A stretch of 64,000 bases of DNA from an uncultured Lachnospiraceae bacterium (GTDB lineage Bacteria > Bacillota > Clostridia > Lachnospirales > Lachnospiraceae), in contig CAJUDY010000013.1 in the NCBI GenBank assembly GCA_910584945.1, positions 11,380 through 75,379 on the forward strand, given 5' to 3'. Position numbers and translations under genes: made by a program. The number at the start of each line of letters is the position of its first letter. The stretch's first letter is position 1. Under the pieces are notes generated by a model. That model saw nothing but the letters and a program-made list of their open reading frames with translations, was not told where the DNA came from and searched no databases. Positions 8,189 through 16,680 of this stretch are shown piece after piece.

Positions 8189-9025
8189 ATGAGGTTGGAA
8201 AATATGACAGATTTTTCGCAGTTGTTGATCTATGTTCCGGGAATCATCCTCTTTCTGGTTGGTTCCGGACAGGTAAGGGAGTGGCTTCGCATGCGCCGGT
8301 CCGGGTTTTGCGCGGACGCCGGTGTAATCAGCTGCAAACATGTGGTGAAAAAGGATAAAAAAGACAGAGAAATATATAACTATTATGACGTAACCGTAGA
8401 ATATGACAATCCCAGGACCGGGCGCAGGGAGCGTCTGGCGGTGAAAACTCCTACGGAGTATGCAAAGGGGCAGCGGGTCCGGATGTACCAGGGAAAGGGA
8501 AGCGAAAAACCGGTTCTGGCAGAATGCAGGCCGGAATTTCTGTTTCATCCCTGGGCGACTATGATTGGAGGAGCGCTTTTGATTCTCCTGGCGCTGGAGC
8601 AGAACCGGGGAAGAGAGATCCCGGCAATGATCTGTCTGGCCCTGATTTTTACGGGGGCGGGCGTGAATCTGACCGCGGATTATATTCTGCTTAAGAGGCG
8701 TAATCTTCAGCCGGTTCAGGCGGTAATTACGGAGATTTACACCCGTCAGATCTCCCGGGAGACGAAGATCTTAAAGGGCGCCAGATACACCTATTATCCT
8801 GTTGTTCGATATGAACTGGAAGGCGGGGAGAACATCCGCCGCTGCAACATCAATTCCAGCGGACAGAATGCCTTCAAGGTTGGTGAGTACATGACGCTCT
8901 ACTACGATCCCAAGTCCCGGTCCGTCCTGGAGAAGCATGCACGAGTGGGGACAGCGGTGGCAGGGATCTGCCTGGTGTGTATTGGCGTGCTTGCAGGAGC
9001 CAGTATCCTGTCAGTGGTTCTGTGA
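8189..9025 (+). CDS. DUF3592-type membrane protein
   Basis: The protein is about 278 residues. It has a hydrophobic segment near residues 10-28, a soluble stretch with a repeated beta-rich unit, two adjacent hydrophobic segments around residues 125-165, a second copy of the beta-rich unit, and a C-terminal membrane segment. The two units (YDVTVEYDNP...KTPTEYAKGQRVRMYQ and YPVVRYELEGG...VGEYMTLYYDPK) match the DUF3592 pattern, whose function is unknown. Start is uncertain: ATG at 8189 or 8204, both with weak ribosome binding sites. It follows the DeoR gene by 6 bases, so cotranscription is likely. Confidence 0.65.
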   Translation: MRLENMTDFSQLLIYVPGIILFLVGSGQVREWLRMRRSGFCADAGVISCKHVVKKDKKDREIYNYYDVTVEYDNPRTGRRERLAVKTPTEYAKGQRVRMYQGKGSEKPVLAECRPEFLFHPWATMIGGALLILLALEQNRGREIPAMICLALIFTGAGVNLTADYILLKRRNLQPVQAVITEIYTRQISRETKILKGARYTYYPVVRYELEGGENIRRCNINSSGQNAFKVGEYMTLYYDPKSRSVLEKHARVGTAVAGICLVCIGVLAGASILSVVL

Positions 9026-9109
9026 TTGTGAAATATATCCATGTTATCTGCTGAAAATCATTGAACAAATAGCAAAAGTGATAAAAATAATAAAAAAACA
9101 GAAAAACTC

Positions 9110-9160
9110 TTTACAAACAGAAAAAAATATCATATAATATCTAAGTTCACAGTTGTGAAC
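9110..9160 (+). promoter_or_regulatory. Promoter of tRNA-Pro with inverted repeat
   Basis: TTTACA at 9110-9115, a 17-base spacer and TATAAT at 9133-9138 form a strong promoter 35 bases before the tRNA. An inverted repeat GTTCACA/TGTGAAC with a 2-base centre lies at 9145-9160, at the expected transcription start. Confidence 0.7.
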
Positions 9161-9172
9161 AACATATGATGT

Positions 9173-9246
9173 CGATGCGTGGCTCAGCTTGGTAGAGCGC
9201 TGCGTTCGGGACGCAGAGGTCGCAGGTTCAAATCCTGTCGCATCGA
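9173..9246 (+). tRNA. tRNA-Pro (anticodon CGG)
   Basis: All cloverleaf parts are visible. The acceptor stem pairs CGATGCG with CGCATCG, with discriminator A at 9246. The D-arm is GCTC/GAGC. The anticodon stem CTGCG/CGCAG encloses the loop TTCGGGA, giving anticodon CGG. The T-arm pairs GCAGG with CCTGT around TTCAAAT. The 3' CCA is not encoded. Nothing suggests that its 3' end was used as a phage attachment site: I see no second copy of it in the window. Confidence 0.97.
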
Positions 9247-9258
9247 TTCCTTGGCAGG

Positions 9259-9354
9259 GGCGCATGACGTCCGGCGGACGTCAGTCTTGCGCCGACCGGA
9301 ACGGAGTGTAGAACGCCGGAAAGCTTGGATTTGCAGGCTTTCCGGTCTTTTTTT
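9259..9354 (+). terminator. Two hairpins behind tRNA-Pro, the second a terminator
   Basis: The first hairpin (9259-9293) pairs GGCGCA with TGCGCC and, inside that, GACGTCCG with CGGACGTC. The second (9315-9346) pairs GCCGGAAAGC with GCTTTCCGGT and is followed by a run of T to 9354, which makes it the likely transcription terminator of the tRNA unit. Confidence 0.8.
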
Positions 9355-9704
9355 ATGTCCAAATAACAGATACTTGTTTTGGCCTTATCGCTTATAATAA
9401 AAGTACAACTTGGACAAATAATAAATACAACTAATAAAAATGTATCAAAAAAATTGTATATTTCAGAACAAATACAGAAAAATCAATTGACAAAGCAACC
9501 AAGAAGATGTATATTATAACTAACTTAAGGACAGGCAGAAAAAAGTAATTCGTTAAAATGACAATTCGGGTAGAGGGGAATTGGTAATCCTGCCGGAAAA
9601 ACGAAGAGAATCTTTATATCGTACAATCTTGTTCCATAGGAACAACTTGTAAATACAACTTTTCAAATTTTCAAAAAAATTCTACGTAGGGAGGAATACG
9701 AACA
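9355..9704 (+). promoter_or_regulatory. Promoter and operator region of the arabinose operon
   Basis: This 350-base leader has no gene. A promoter TTGACA (9487-9492), 17-base spacer, TATATT (9510-9515) is followed by a 5' leader of about 185 bases. Within the leader are a 17-base inverted repeat TTGTTCC-ATA-GGAACAA (9629-9645) and an AraR-like box ACTTGTAAATACAACT (9645-9660), which resembles the B. subtilis AraR consensus ATTTGTACGTACAAAT. Related half-sites (GTACAACTTG, AATACAACT) occur around 9400-9435. The binding protein would be AraR encoded at 13782. Confidence 0.6.
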
Positions 9705-10892
9705 ATGAAAAGAAAAGTTTTAAGCACGATCCTTGCAGTTTCCATGGTAGCAGCTATGGTAGTTGGCTGCGGCGGTGGCGGTTCCGCGACAGCGGATGCT
9801 CCGGCAGCGGATGCGGAGACAGAAGCTTCCGCAGACGATGCGGCGGCAGGCGACGCAGCTCAGGCTGAGGCTCCGTCCGGAGTAGCGGCAGACAAAGAAG
9901 GCGGCAAAGTCGGCGTGGCAATGCCCACCCAGTCTTCCGAGAGATGGATCAAGGACGGCGGCAACATGAAGGAGAAGCTGGAGGCTATGGGTTATGAAGT
10001 AGACCTTCAGTATGCAGAGGACGACGTGCAGATGCAGGTTTCTCAGATTGAGAACATGATCGCAGCGGATGCGGACTGCCTGGTTATCGCGGCAGTGGAC
10101 TCCGGAGCGCTTACGACTGTGGAGGCACAGGCGAAAGAAGCAGGTATCCCGATCATCGCTTATGACCGTCTTCTGATGGATACGGACGCAGTTTCCTACT
10201 ACGCTTCCTTCGATAACGAAGGCGTTGGTACAGCCATCGGTGAGTACATCAAGACTGCGAAGGACCTGGACGCTGCTAAAGAGGCAGGCGAGAGCTACAC
10301 CATCGAGTTCTTCATGGGCTCCCCGGATGACAACAACGCGGTTCTGCTTCACAAAGGTGTGATGGGCGTTCTGAAGCCGTACCTGGATGACGGTACCCTG
10401 GTATGCAAGACCGGAAGAACTTCCTTTGAGGATACCTGTATCTTAAGATGGTCTCAGGAGACTGCTCAGCAGTGGTGTGAGAACTATCTGACCGGTTACT
10501 ATGCAGACGAGGATCTTGATATTGCCTGCACCGCATTTGACGGATTCGCATATGGCGTAAAGGCTGCTCTTCAGGGCGCTGGTTATACCGCTGAGAACTG
10601 GCCGCTGGTTACCGGACAGGACGCAGAGCTGATGGCATGCAAGAATATCCTTGACGGAACTCAGACCTCTTCCATCTTCAAAGACACGGGCCTTCTGGCA
10701 GACAAGTGCGTAACCATGGTGGAAGCGGTGATGAAAGGCACAGAGCCGGAGATCAACGATACCACGACTTATGACAACAACGTAGTAGTCGTTCCGTCCT
10801 ATCTGTGTACTCCTGTAGCAGTTGACAAAAACAACCTGGAAGAGGTTGTAGTTGACAGCGGATACTACAGTGCAGCAGACTTGGGACTGTAA
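9705..10892 (+). CDS. chvE: Sugar ABC transporter substrate-binding lipoprotein (ChvE family)
   Basis: The protein has 395 residues. A lipoprotein signal ends VVGC with Cys22, then comes a low-complexity Ala/Asp/Glu linker to about residue 65, then a type I periplasmic-binding fold (VGVAMPTQSSERWIKDG, ADCLVIAAVDSGA, AYDRLLMDTDAVSYYASFDNEGVGT). It matches the multiple-monosaccharide binding proteins ChvE/XylF-like, anchored outside the membrane. With the ATPase and permease that follow it forms a CUT2-type importer, and the araR-araA-araD genes downstream point to arabinose as substrate, though ChvE proteins bind several sugars. The start has GGGAGGAA upstream. A hairpin after the stop may raise its level over the other subunits. 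Confidence 0.92.
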   Translation: MKRKVLSTILAVSMVAAMVVGCGGGGSATADAPAADAETEASADDAAAGDAAQAEAPSGVAADKEGGKVGVAMPTQSSERWIKDGGNMKEKLEAMGYEVDLQYAEDDVQMQVSQIENMIAADADCLVIAAVDSGALTTVEAQAKEAGIPIIAYDRLLMDTDAVSYYASFDNEGVGTAIGEYIKTAKDLDAAKEAGESYTIEFFMGSPDDNNAVLLHKGVMGVLKPYLDDGTLVCKTGRTSFEDTCILRWSQETAQQWCENYLTGYYADEDLDIACTAFDGFAYGVKAALQGAGYTAENWPLVTGQDAELMACKNILDGTQTSSIFKDTGLLADKCVTMVEAVMKGTEPEINDTTTYDNNVVVVPSYLCTPVAVDKNNLEEVVVDSGYYSAADLGL

Positions 10893-10907
10893 TTTTAGTC
10901 TGAATGA

Positions 10908-10933
10908 AGCGGCGGCGAAAGCCGTCGCTTTTT
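10908..10933 (+). terminator. Intercistronic hairpin after the binding protein gene
   Basis: AGCGGCGGC pairs with GCCGTCGCT around GAAA, followed by five T. It looks like a partial terminator or mRNA-stabilising hairpin, a common arrangement that yields more binding protein than ATPase and permease. Confidence 0.75.
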
Positions 10934-11018
10934 ACAGGAGTTTATCCCGCGGCAGACGGGCGGATGTGCGTGTTGGCCGGACTGCGGCGTGGAAATATAA
11001 AGAAAAGGAGCAAGAGGT

Positions 11019-12569
11019 ATGTCAGATTATATCTTGGAGATGAACCACATAACCAAGGAATTCTCGGGCGTGAAGGCACTGGATGATGTGAATCTGAAGG
11101 TGAAAAAAGGCGAGGTCCATGCGTTATGCGGGGAGAACGGAGCCGGGAAATCCACTCTGATGAACGTGCTCTCCGGCGTGTACCCTTATGGTACCTATTC
11201 CGGGGATATCGTCTACAAAGGGGAAGTCGGAAAGTTCCACAAGATCAAGGACAGTGAAGCCAAAGGAATCGTTATCATTCATCAGGAGCTGGCTTTAAGC
11301 CCCCATATGTCGGTGGCTGAGAACGTGTTCCTGGGAAATGAACAGTGTTCTGCCAAGGGCGTTATCGACTGGACGAAGACCAGGGCGAAAGCGGCAGAGA
11401 TGCTGGCAAAGGTCGGACTGGAAGGCGAGGACGTCAATGTGCCGGTCAATTCCCTGGGCGTGGGCAAGCAGCAGCTCATCGAGATTGCCAAGGCCATGGC
11501 CAAGGATGTGGAACTTTTGATTCTGGATGAGCCGACGGCGGCACTTAACGACGAGGAGTCGGCAAAGCTTCTGGAGATTATGCTGGAGCTGAAAAAACAG
11601 GGGGTGACCATGATCATTATCTCCCATAAGCTGAATGAGATCAGCTACGTGGCGGATGCGATCACGGTAATTCGTGACGGACACACCATCGAGACTTTGA
11701 CTAAGGGGGTGGATGACTTCTCCGAGGACCGTATCATCAAAGGCATGGTAGGCCGTGAGATGACGAACCGTTATCCGATTCGCGAGGGAGTGACCATAGG
11801 GGATACCATCTTTGAGGTTCAGAACTGGAATGTATATCATCCGGAGGACCCGGAGCGTCAGGTGTTAAAAGATGTGAACATCCAGGTGAAGGCCGGCGAG
11901 GTGGTTGGCCTTGCGGGACTTATGGGAGCAGGACGGACAGAATTCGCCATGAGCGTGTTCGGAAAGTCCTATGGACAGAAGATCAGCGGTACCGTGAAGC
12001 TGAACGGCAGGGAGGTAGATCTGAAAGACGTACGGACGGCTATTGACAATAAGCTGGCCTATGTGTCCGAGGACCGGAAAGGCAACGGACTGGTCCTGAT
12101 CGATGATATCAAGCGGAATATGACCATGGCTGCTCTTCGCAATTTCTTCTCCAAAAACGGCGTGGTAGACGCCAACGAGGAGATCGTGAAGGCAGAAGAA
12201 TATAAGAAACTGATCAACGTAAAAGCCAATTCTATCGACCAGACCGTAGGCTCTCTGTCAGGAGGTAACCAGCAGAAGGTAGTGCTTGCCAAATGGATGC
12301 TGACCCAGCCGGACGTATTGATCTTAGACGAACCCACCCGTGGTATCGATGTGGGCGCCAAGTATGAGATCTACTGTGTCATCAACGATCTGGCAAAGGC
12401 AGGAAAAGCAGTCATTATCATCTCCTCTGAGATGCCGGAGATCATCGGTACCTGCGACCGGCTGTATGTCATCAACGAGGGACATATTGCGGGTGAACTG
12501 GCGAAGGAAGAGATGACTCAGGAAAAGATTATGGGCTGTATTATGGCTGATAACAGGAAAGGTGCGTAA
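11019..12569 (+). CDS. mmsA: Sugar ABC transporter ATP-binding protein (two ATPase domains)
   Basis: The 516-residue protein contains two ABC domains in tandem, as is usual for CUT2 sugar importers. The first has Walker A GENGAGKST around residue 40 and Walker B LLILDEPTAAL. The second has the signature LSGGNQQKV and Walker B VLILDEPTRGIDVG; its Walker A is degenerate (GLMGAGRTE), which is normal for this family. It energises the ChvE-type transporter from the cytoplasmic face. The ATG follows AAAAGGAG, and the permease gene starts 3 bases after its stop. Confidence 0.95.
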   Translation: MSDYILEMNHITKEFSGVKALDDVNLKVKKGEVHALCGENGAGKSTLMNVLSGVYPYGTYSGDIVYKGEVGKFHKIKDSEAKGIVIIHQELALSPHMSVAENVFLGNEQCSAKGVIDWTKTRAKAAEMLAKVGLEGEDVNVPVNSLGVGKQQLIEIAKAMAKDVELLILDEPTAALNDEESAKLLEIMLELKKQGVTMIIISHKLNEISYVADAITVIRDGHTIETLTKGVDDFSEDRIIKGMVGREMTNRYPIREGVTIGDTIFEVQNWNVYHPEDPERQVLKDVNIQVKAGEVVGLAGLMGAGRTEFAMSVFGKSYGQKISGTVKLNGREVDLKDVRTAIDNKLAYVSEDRKGNGLVLIDDIKRNMTMAALRNFFSKNGVVDANEEIVKAEEYKKLINVKANSIDQTVGSLSGGNQQKVVLAKWMLTQPDVLILDEPTRGIDVGAKYEIYCVINDLAKAGKAVIIISSEMPEIIGTCDRLYVINEGHIAGELAKEEMTQEKIMGCIMADNRKGA

Positions 12570-12571
12570 TC

Positions 12572-13726
12572 ATGGAAAAGAATAAAGTTGTCAATATTGA
12601 TATGAGACAGTACGGTATGGTACTGGCGCTTATAGCGGTTTATGTTATTTTTGCGATCATGACCGGCGGCAAGAATCTGTCTCCGGCGAACATCAACAAC
12701 CTGATCATGCAGAACGGTTACATCGTGATCCTGGCTGTCGGTATGCTGCTGTGCGTACTGACCGGTAACGTTGACCTGGGTGTCGGCTCCATCGTTGCTA
12801 CCTGCGGCGCCGTTATCGGTATCGGTATGGTAGACTACGGCTGGAACATGTGGATTGCGATCATCGCATCCCTGATCGTCGGTCTGCTCTGCGGTATGTT
12901 TGCGGGCTTCTTCATCTCCAAACTGGGGATTCCGCCTTTCATCGTAACCCTGGCAACCATGCTGATGGGCCGTGGTCTTACCTATGTGCTTCTGCAGGCA
13001 CAGACGAAAGGACCTCTGCCGGCAAACTTTGTGTACATAGGTGCAGGCTTCCTTCCGACGATCAAGGTCGGTAATATCGACATGATATGTCTGATCGTGG
13101 CGGCGGCAATCTCTGTATTGATTGTGCTCGCAGAGATAAAGAGCATCGCCACCAAGAAGAAATACGGCTTTGCCACCAACCCCACCTGGCAGCTGATTGT
13201 AAAAGACGGTATCATCATCGCAATCGTATGGTTCTTCTTCTACAAGCTGGCATGCTACAGCGGGATTCCCTTCGTGCTGGTATTGATGGCGCTTCTGGTG
13301 GGGCTGTATCACTTCATCACCACCAAGACAGTAGCCGGACGTCAGATCTACGCGCTGGGCGGCAACGCGAAAGCGGCAAAGCTGTCCGGTATCAACACAG
13401 AGAAAGTATTCTTCTGGGTATACACCAACATGGGTCTCCTCTGTGCAGTAGCAGGCATCATCCTGTCCGCACGTAACGCGTCTTCCACTCCGAAGGCCGG
13501 CGACCAGTTCGAGATGGACGCCATCGCATCCTGCTACATCGGCGGCGCTGCTACTTCCGGCGGTATTGGTACGATTATCGGAGCAGTTGTCGGAGCGTTC
13601 ATCATGGGTATCCTGAACAATGGTATGTCCCTGTACGGTTTTTCCACAGACCTTCAGAAGATCGTGAAAGGTGCCGTGCTTCTGGGCGCTGTTACCATCG
13701 ACCTGGTATCCAAACGTAAAAAATAA
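12572..13726 (+). CDS. mmsB: Sugar ABC transporter permease (multiple monosaccharide type)
   Basis: The 384-residue membrane protein has around ten hydrophobic segments and matches the BPD_transp_2 family. Typical stretches are LTGNVDLGVGSIVA, FFISKLGIPPFIVTLATMLMGRGL and YALGGNAKAAKLSGI, the last being the coupling region that meets the ATPase. The extra length relative to RbsC-like permeases agrees with the ChvE-GguAB (MmsB) group. It is translationally coupled to the ATPase gene. A GC-rich hairpin follows at 13748. Confidence 0.94.
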   Translation: MEKNKVVNIDMRQYGMVLALIAVYVIFAIMTGGKNLSPANINNLIMQNGYIVILAVGMLLCVLTGNVDLGVGSIVATCGAVIGIGMVDYGWNMWIAIIASLIVGLLCGMFAGFFISKLGIPPFIVTLATMLMGRGLTYVLLQAQTKGPLPANFVYIGAGFLPTIKVGNIDMICLIVAAAISVLIVLAEIKSIATKKKYGFATNPTWQLIVKDGIIIAIVWFFFYKLACYSGIPFVLVLMALLVGLYHFITTKTVAGRQIYALGGNAKAAKLSGINTEKVFFWVYTNMGLLCAVAGIILSARNASSTPKAGDQFEMDAIASCYIGGAATSGGIGTIIGAVVGAFIMGILNNGMSLYGFSTDLQKIVKGAVLLGAVTIDLVSKRKK

Positions 13727-13747
13727 TGACTGAAAAGTAAAAAGGAT

Positions 13748-13774
13748 GGGCCGCCTGATCGTGGCGGCCCTGTT
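13748..13774 (+). terminator. GC-rich hairpin between transporter and araR
   Basis: GGGCCGCC (13748-13755) pairs perfectly with GGCGGCCC (13763-13770) around TGATCGT, followed by TGTTAAAA. The T-run is poor, so it may be a leaky terminator. It ends 11 bases before the probable araR start codon and could also affect araR translation. Confidence 0.6.
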
Positions 13775-13781
13775 AAAACAT

Positions 13782-14873
13782 ATGAAACAGCGGGAAGCCA
13801 AATATATATTTTTAGTAAACTGGATAAAAGACCGGATTGTTACAAGAGAACTGAGGCCGGGAGAAAAGCTGTACTCGGAAAACGAACTGAGCGAGATGTT
13901 TGATCTGAGCCGCCAGACGGTCCGCCATGCCATCGGGATACTGGAAGCGGAGGGACTTGTGGAGCGGGTTCGGGGAAGCGGGACTTATATTGGGAGCCGC
14001 AATGGGAACGTCCGCAAAAAGACAATGAATATTGCAGTGATCAGCACTTATGTGGATGGATATATCTTCCCGCCAACACTCCAGGGGATTGTGCAGACCC
14101 TTTCCGGAGCGGGGTATATGACCCAGATTGCATTTACCAACAACCGGGTAGACAATGAGCGAAGGATACTGGAAGGAATTCTGGAAAAAGATAATGTAGA
14201 CGGAGTCATCGTGGAAGCGACCAAAAGCGCGCTGCCCAATCCTAATCTGGAATATTACCAGGAGCTTCAGCGGCGGCAGATTGCGCTTCTGTTCTTCAAC
14301 TGTATCTATCCGGAACTGAATGCGCCGATTGTGGCGTTGGACGATGTGCGGATTGCCGAGGATGCAGTGAATTATCTGCTGTCCTGCGGCCACCGGAAGA
14401 TCGGGGGGATCTTTAAAGCGGATGACGGGCAGGGAAAGCTGCGTTACGCGGGGTATATGAATGCGCTGCTGAAAGCGGGGGTGTCTCTGGATGATCGAAA
14501 GATTCTCTGGATTGACACGGAGGATCAGAAGGCGCTTCGAAATATCCGCGCCTCCGTTCTGCGGAGGATGACGGATTGTACAGCCGTCTTCTGCTACAAC
14601 GATGAAGTCGCGTTTGGACTGGTGGAACTTTTGCAGAAGGAAGGCTTTCGGGTTCCCGGGCAGTTGTCGATTGTCAGCATTGACGGTTCTGAGTTGTCGA
14701 TGCTGACGGAACCGCATATTACCTCCATTCCTTATCCCATGGAGGAGTTGGGAAGGAAAGCTTCGGAGAATATGCTGCGCCTGATTGAGGAACCGGATTT
14801 TGACGGGAGCTTTCTGTATCGTCCCATGATCCTGGTGCGGGATTCTGTGAAAAAGATCGGAGGGATCGGATAA
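13782..14873 (+). CDS. araR: AraR-type arabinose repressor (GntR HTH plus LacI-like domain)
   Basis: From the ATG at 13782 the protein has 363 residues, close to the 362 of B. subtilis AraR. It has an N-terminal GntR winged helix (residues about 1-70, with PGEKLYSENELSEMFDLSRQTVRHAIGILEAEGLVERVRGSGTYI split over helix and wing) and a C-terminal LacI/GalR-type sugar-binding domain (VDGVIVEATKSA, NCIYPELNAPIVALDD, SIVSIDGSELS). This combination is diagnostic of AraR, which represses arabinose genes and is released by L-arabinose. An earlier in-frame ATG at 13746 would sit on the GC hairpin and add residues unlike the family. No clear ribosome binding site precedes 13782. Confidence 0.88.
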   Translation: MKQREAKYIFLVNWIKDRIVTRELRPGEKLYSENELSEMFDLSRQTVRHAIGILEAEGLVERVRGSGTYIGSRNGNVRKKTMNIAVISTYVDGYIFPPTLQGIVQTLSGAGYMTQIAFTNNRVDNERRILEGILEKDNVDGVIVEATKSALPNPNLEYYQELQRRQIALLFFNCIYPELNAPIVALDDVRIAEDAVNYLLSCGHRKIGGIFKADDGQGKLRYAGYMNALLKAGVSLDDRKILWIDTEDQKALRNIRASVLRRMTDCTAVFCYNDEVAFGLVELLQKEGFRVPGQLSIVSIDGSELSMLTEPHITSIPYPMEELGRKASENMLRLIEEPDFDGSFLYRPMILVRDSVKKIGGIG

Positions 14874-14876
14874 TTT

Positions 14877-15125
14877 ATGGAAGAAAAGAAGAAAAGCTAT
14901 CCGTCGAAAATATCCTTGATCTTAAGGGTTGTGGTGTCGGCGTATCTTCTCTATCTTGTATGGGGGCTGCGGGATGCGCCCGGAAGCCACACGGGGGCGG
15001 AGCGCCTGCTGTTTATCGCCGCGATGATTCTCTTTACTGTTGTCGCGGTGCTGCTTGGAGGTTTGTCCATAAAAGCATTTCTGAAAGGAGAGTATGATCG
15101 GCCGGACGAGGAGGATCATTCTTAA
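14877..15125 (+). CDS. Small two-segment membrane protein in the ara operon
   Basis: The 82-residue product has a lysine-rich N-terminus, two hydrophobic helices (about residues 13-30 and 43-65) and an acidic tail DRPDEEDHS. I do not recognise a family. It starts 4 bases after the araR stop with a GGAGGG ribosome binding site inside the end of araR, and araA follows 43 bases on, so it is part of the operon. A role alongside the transporter is possible but not shown. Confidence 0.6.
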   Translation: MEEKKKSYPSKISLILRVVVSAYLLYLVWGLRDAPGSHTGAERLLFIAAMILFTVVAVLLGGLSIKAFLKGEYDRPDEEDHS

Positions 15126-15167
15126 CTATAAAATAAAAGAAGATGATAAAGGAAAGGTGATTGAATC

Positions 15168-16655
15168 ATGAAAAATTACAAGTTTTGGTTTTGCACCGGC
15201 TCTCAGGATCTGTACGGAGACGAGTGCCTGAGAAAGGTTGCAGAACATTCTGCAAAGATCGTGGAAGGCATCAACGCAGGAGGGAAACTTCCTTATGAAG
15301 TGGTCTTAAAGCCGACTCTGATCAGCCAGGCGTCCATCCGTCAGACTTTAAACGACGCCAACAACGATCCGGAGTGCGCCGGCGTCATCACCTGGATGCA
15401 CACCTTCTCTCCGGCGAAAATGTGGATCATCGGTCTGCAGGAGTATAAAAAACCGCTGTGTCATCTGCTGACCCAGTTCAACGAAGAGATTCCCTACGGC
15501 ACCATCGACATGGATTTCATGAACGAGAACCAGTCTGCCCACGGCGACCGGGAATACGGGCATATTGAGAGCCGTATGGGCATTGAGAGAAAACTGATCT
15601 TCGGCCACTGGAACAATCCGGAAGTACAGGAGCGGCTCGGAAGCTGGATGCGTACAGCGATCGGTGTGATGGAGTCCTCCCATATCCGCGTCTGCCGCGT
15701 GGGCGACAATATGAACAACGTGGCGGTTACCGAGGGCGACAAGGTAGAGGCGCAGATCAAGTTCGGGTGGGAGATCGACCATTATAATGTCAACGATCTG
15801 GTAGATTATGTCAATGCAGTACCCCAGGGAGACGTAGACGCGTTGGTGGAAGAGTATTATAAGAAGTACGAGATCCTTCTGGAAGGCAGAGACGAGGCGG
15901 AATTCCGCAGACATGTGGCGGTACAGGCGCAGATCGAGATCGGGGCCGAGAAGTTCTTAAAGGACGGCGACTATCATGCCATCGTTACCCACTTTGGCAT
16001 GCTGGGCGGCTTAAAGCAGCTTCCGGGTCTGGCGATTCAGAGACTGATGGAGAAAGGCTACGGCTTCGGCGCGGAAGGCGACTGGAAGACCGCAGCGATG
16101 GTACGCCTGATGAAGATCATGACTGAGGGCATCAAGGATGCAAAGGGAACCTCCTTCATGGAAGATTACACCTACAACCTGGTTCCGGGCAAGGAAGGCA
16201 TCCTGCAGTCCCATATGCTGGAAGTGTGCCCGACCATCTCCGAAGGACCGATCTCCATCAAAGTACAGCCCCTCTCCATGGGCAACCGGGAAGATCCGGC
16301 CCGTCTGGTATTCACCTCCAAGACCGGTCCCGCAGTGGCGACCTCTCTGGTGGATCTTGGCAACCGTTTCCGCCTGATTATCAATGCGGTGGACTGCAAG
16401 AAAGTGGAACAGCCCATGCCGAAGCTTCCGGTGGCGACCGCGTTCTGGACGCCGCAGCCGAGCCTGGCGGTGGGAACTGAGAGCTGGATTCTGGCAGGCG
16501 GTGCGCATCACTCGGCCTTCTCCTATGACCTGTCCGTGGAGCAGATGGTGGACTGGGCAGCGGCGATGGGTATTGAAAGCGTCGTGATTGACAACAATAC
16601 CACTATACGGGACTTCAAAAATGAGTTAAAATGGAATGCAATTGCATACCGATAA
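15168..16655 (+). CDS. araA: L-arabinose isomerase
   Basis: The 495-residue enzyme is the usual length (about 496-500) and matches the family throughout: FWFCTGSQDLYGDE at the N-terminus, VITWMHTFSPAKMWI, DFMNENQSAHGDREYG, and the C-terminal ILAGGAHHSAFSY. It converts L-arabinose to L-ribulose in the cytoplasm using a divalent metal. The ribosome binding site AAAGGAAAGG precedes the ATG. It is followed by araD with a 25-base gap. No araB ribulokinase lies in the operon, so L-ribulose must be phosphorylated by an enzyme encoded elsewhere. Confidence 0.97.
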   Translation: MKNYKFWFCTGSQDLYGDECLRKVAEHSAKIVEGINAGGKLPYEVVLKPTLISQASIRQTLNDANNDPECAGVITWMHTFSPAKMWIIGLQEYKKPLCHLLTQFNEEIPYGTIDMDFMNENQSAHGDREYGHIESRMGIERKLIFGHWNNPEVQERLGSWMRTAIGVMESSHIRVCRVGDNMNNVAVTEGDKVEAQIKFGWEIDHYNVNDLVDYVNAVPQGDVDALVEEYYKKYEILLEGRDEAEFRRHVAVQAQIEIGAEKFLKDGDYHAIVTHFGMLGGLKQLPGLAIQRLMEKGYGFGAEGDWKTAAMVRLMKIMTEGIKDAKGTSFMEDYTYNLVPGKEGILQSHMLEVCPTISEGPISIKVQPLSMGNREDPARLVFTSKTGPAVATSLVDLGNRFRLIINAVDCKKVEQPMPKLPVATAFWTPQPSLAVGTESWILAGGAHHSAFSYDLSVEQMVDWAAAMGIESVVIDNNTTIRDFKNELKWNAIAYR

Positions 16656-16680
16656 AGTATCAGAAAGGAGTTTGAGACAA

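Noticed and set aside
9173..9246. tRNA-Pro as an integration site for a mobile element
   Set aside because: No integrase gene and no second copy of the tRNA 3' end were found; the downstream genes are an ordinary sugar operon.
9516..9704. Riboswitch in the leader of the ChvE operon
   Set aside because: The leader has palindromes, but no conserved core of any riboswitch class that I know; a protein operator is the simpler reading.
12518..13933. 471-codon antisense frame over the permease gene
   Set aside because: Opposite frame of a clear membrane permease; its Asp/Gln/His-rich translation has no domain and no ribosome binding site.
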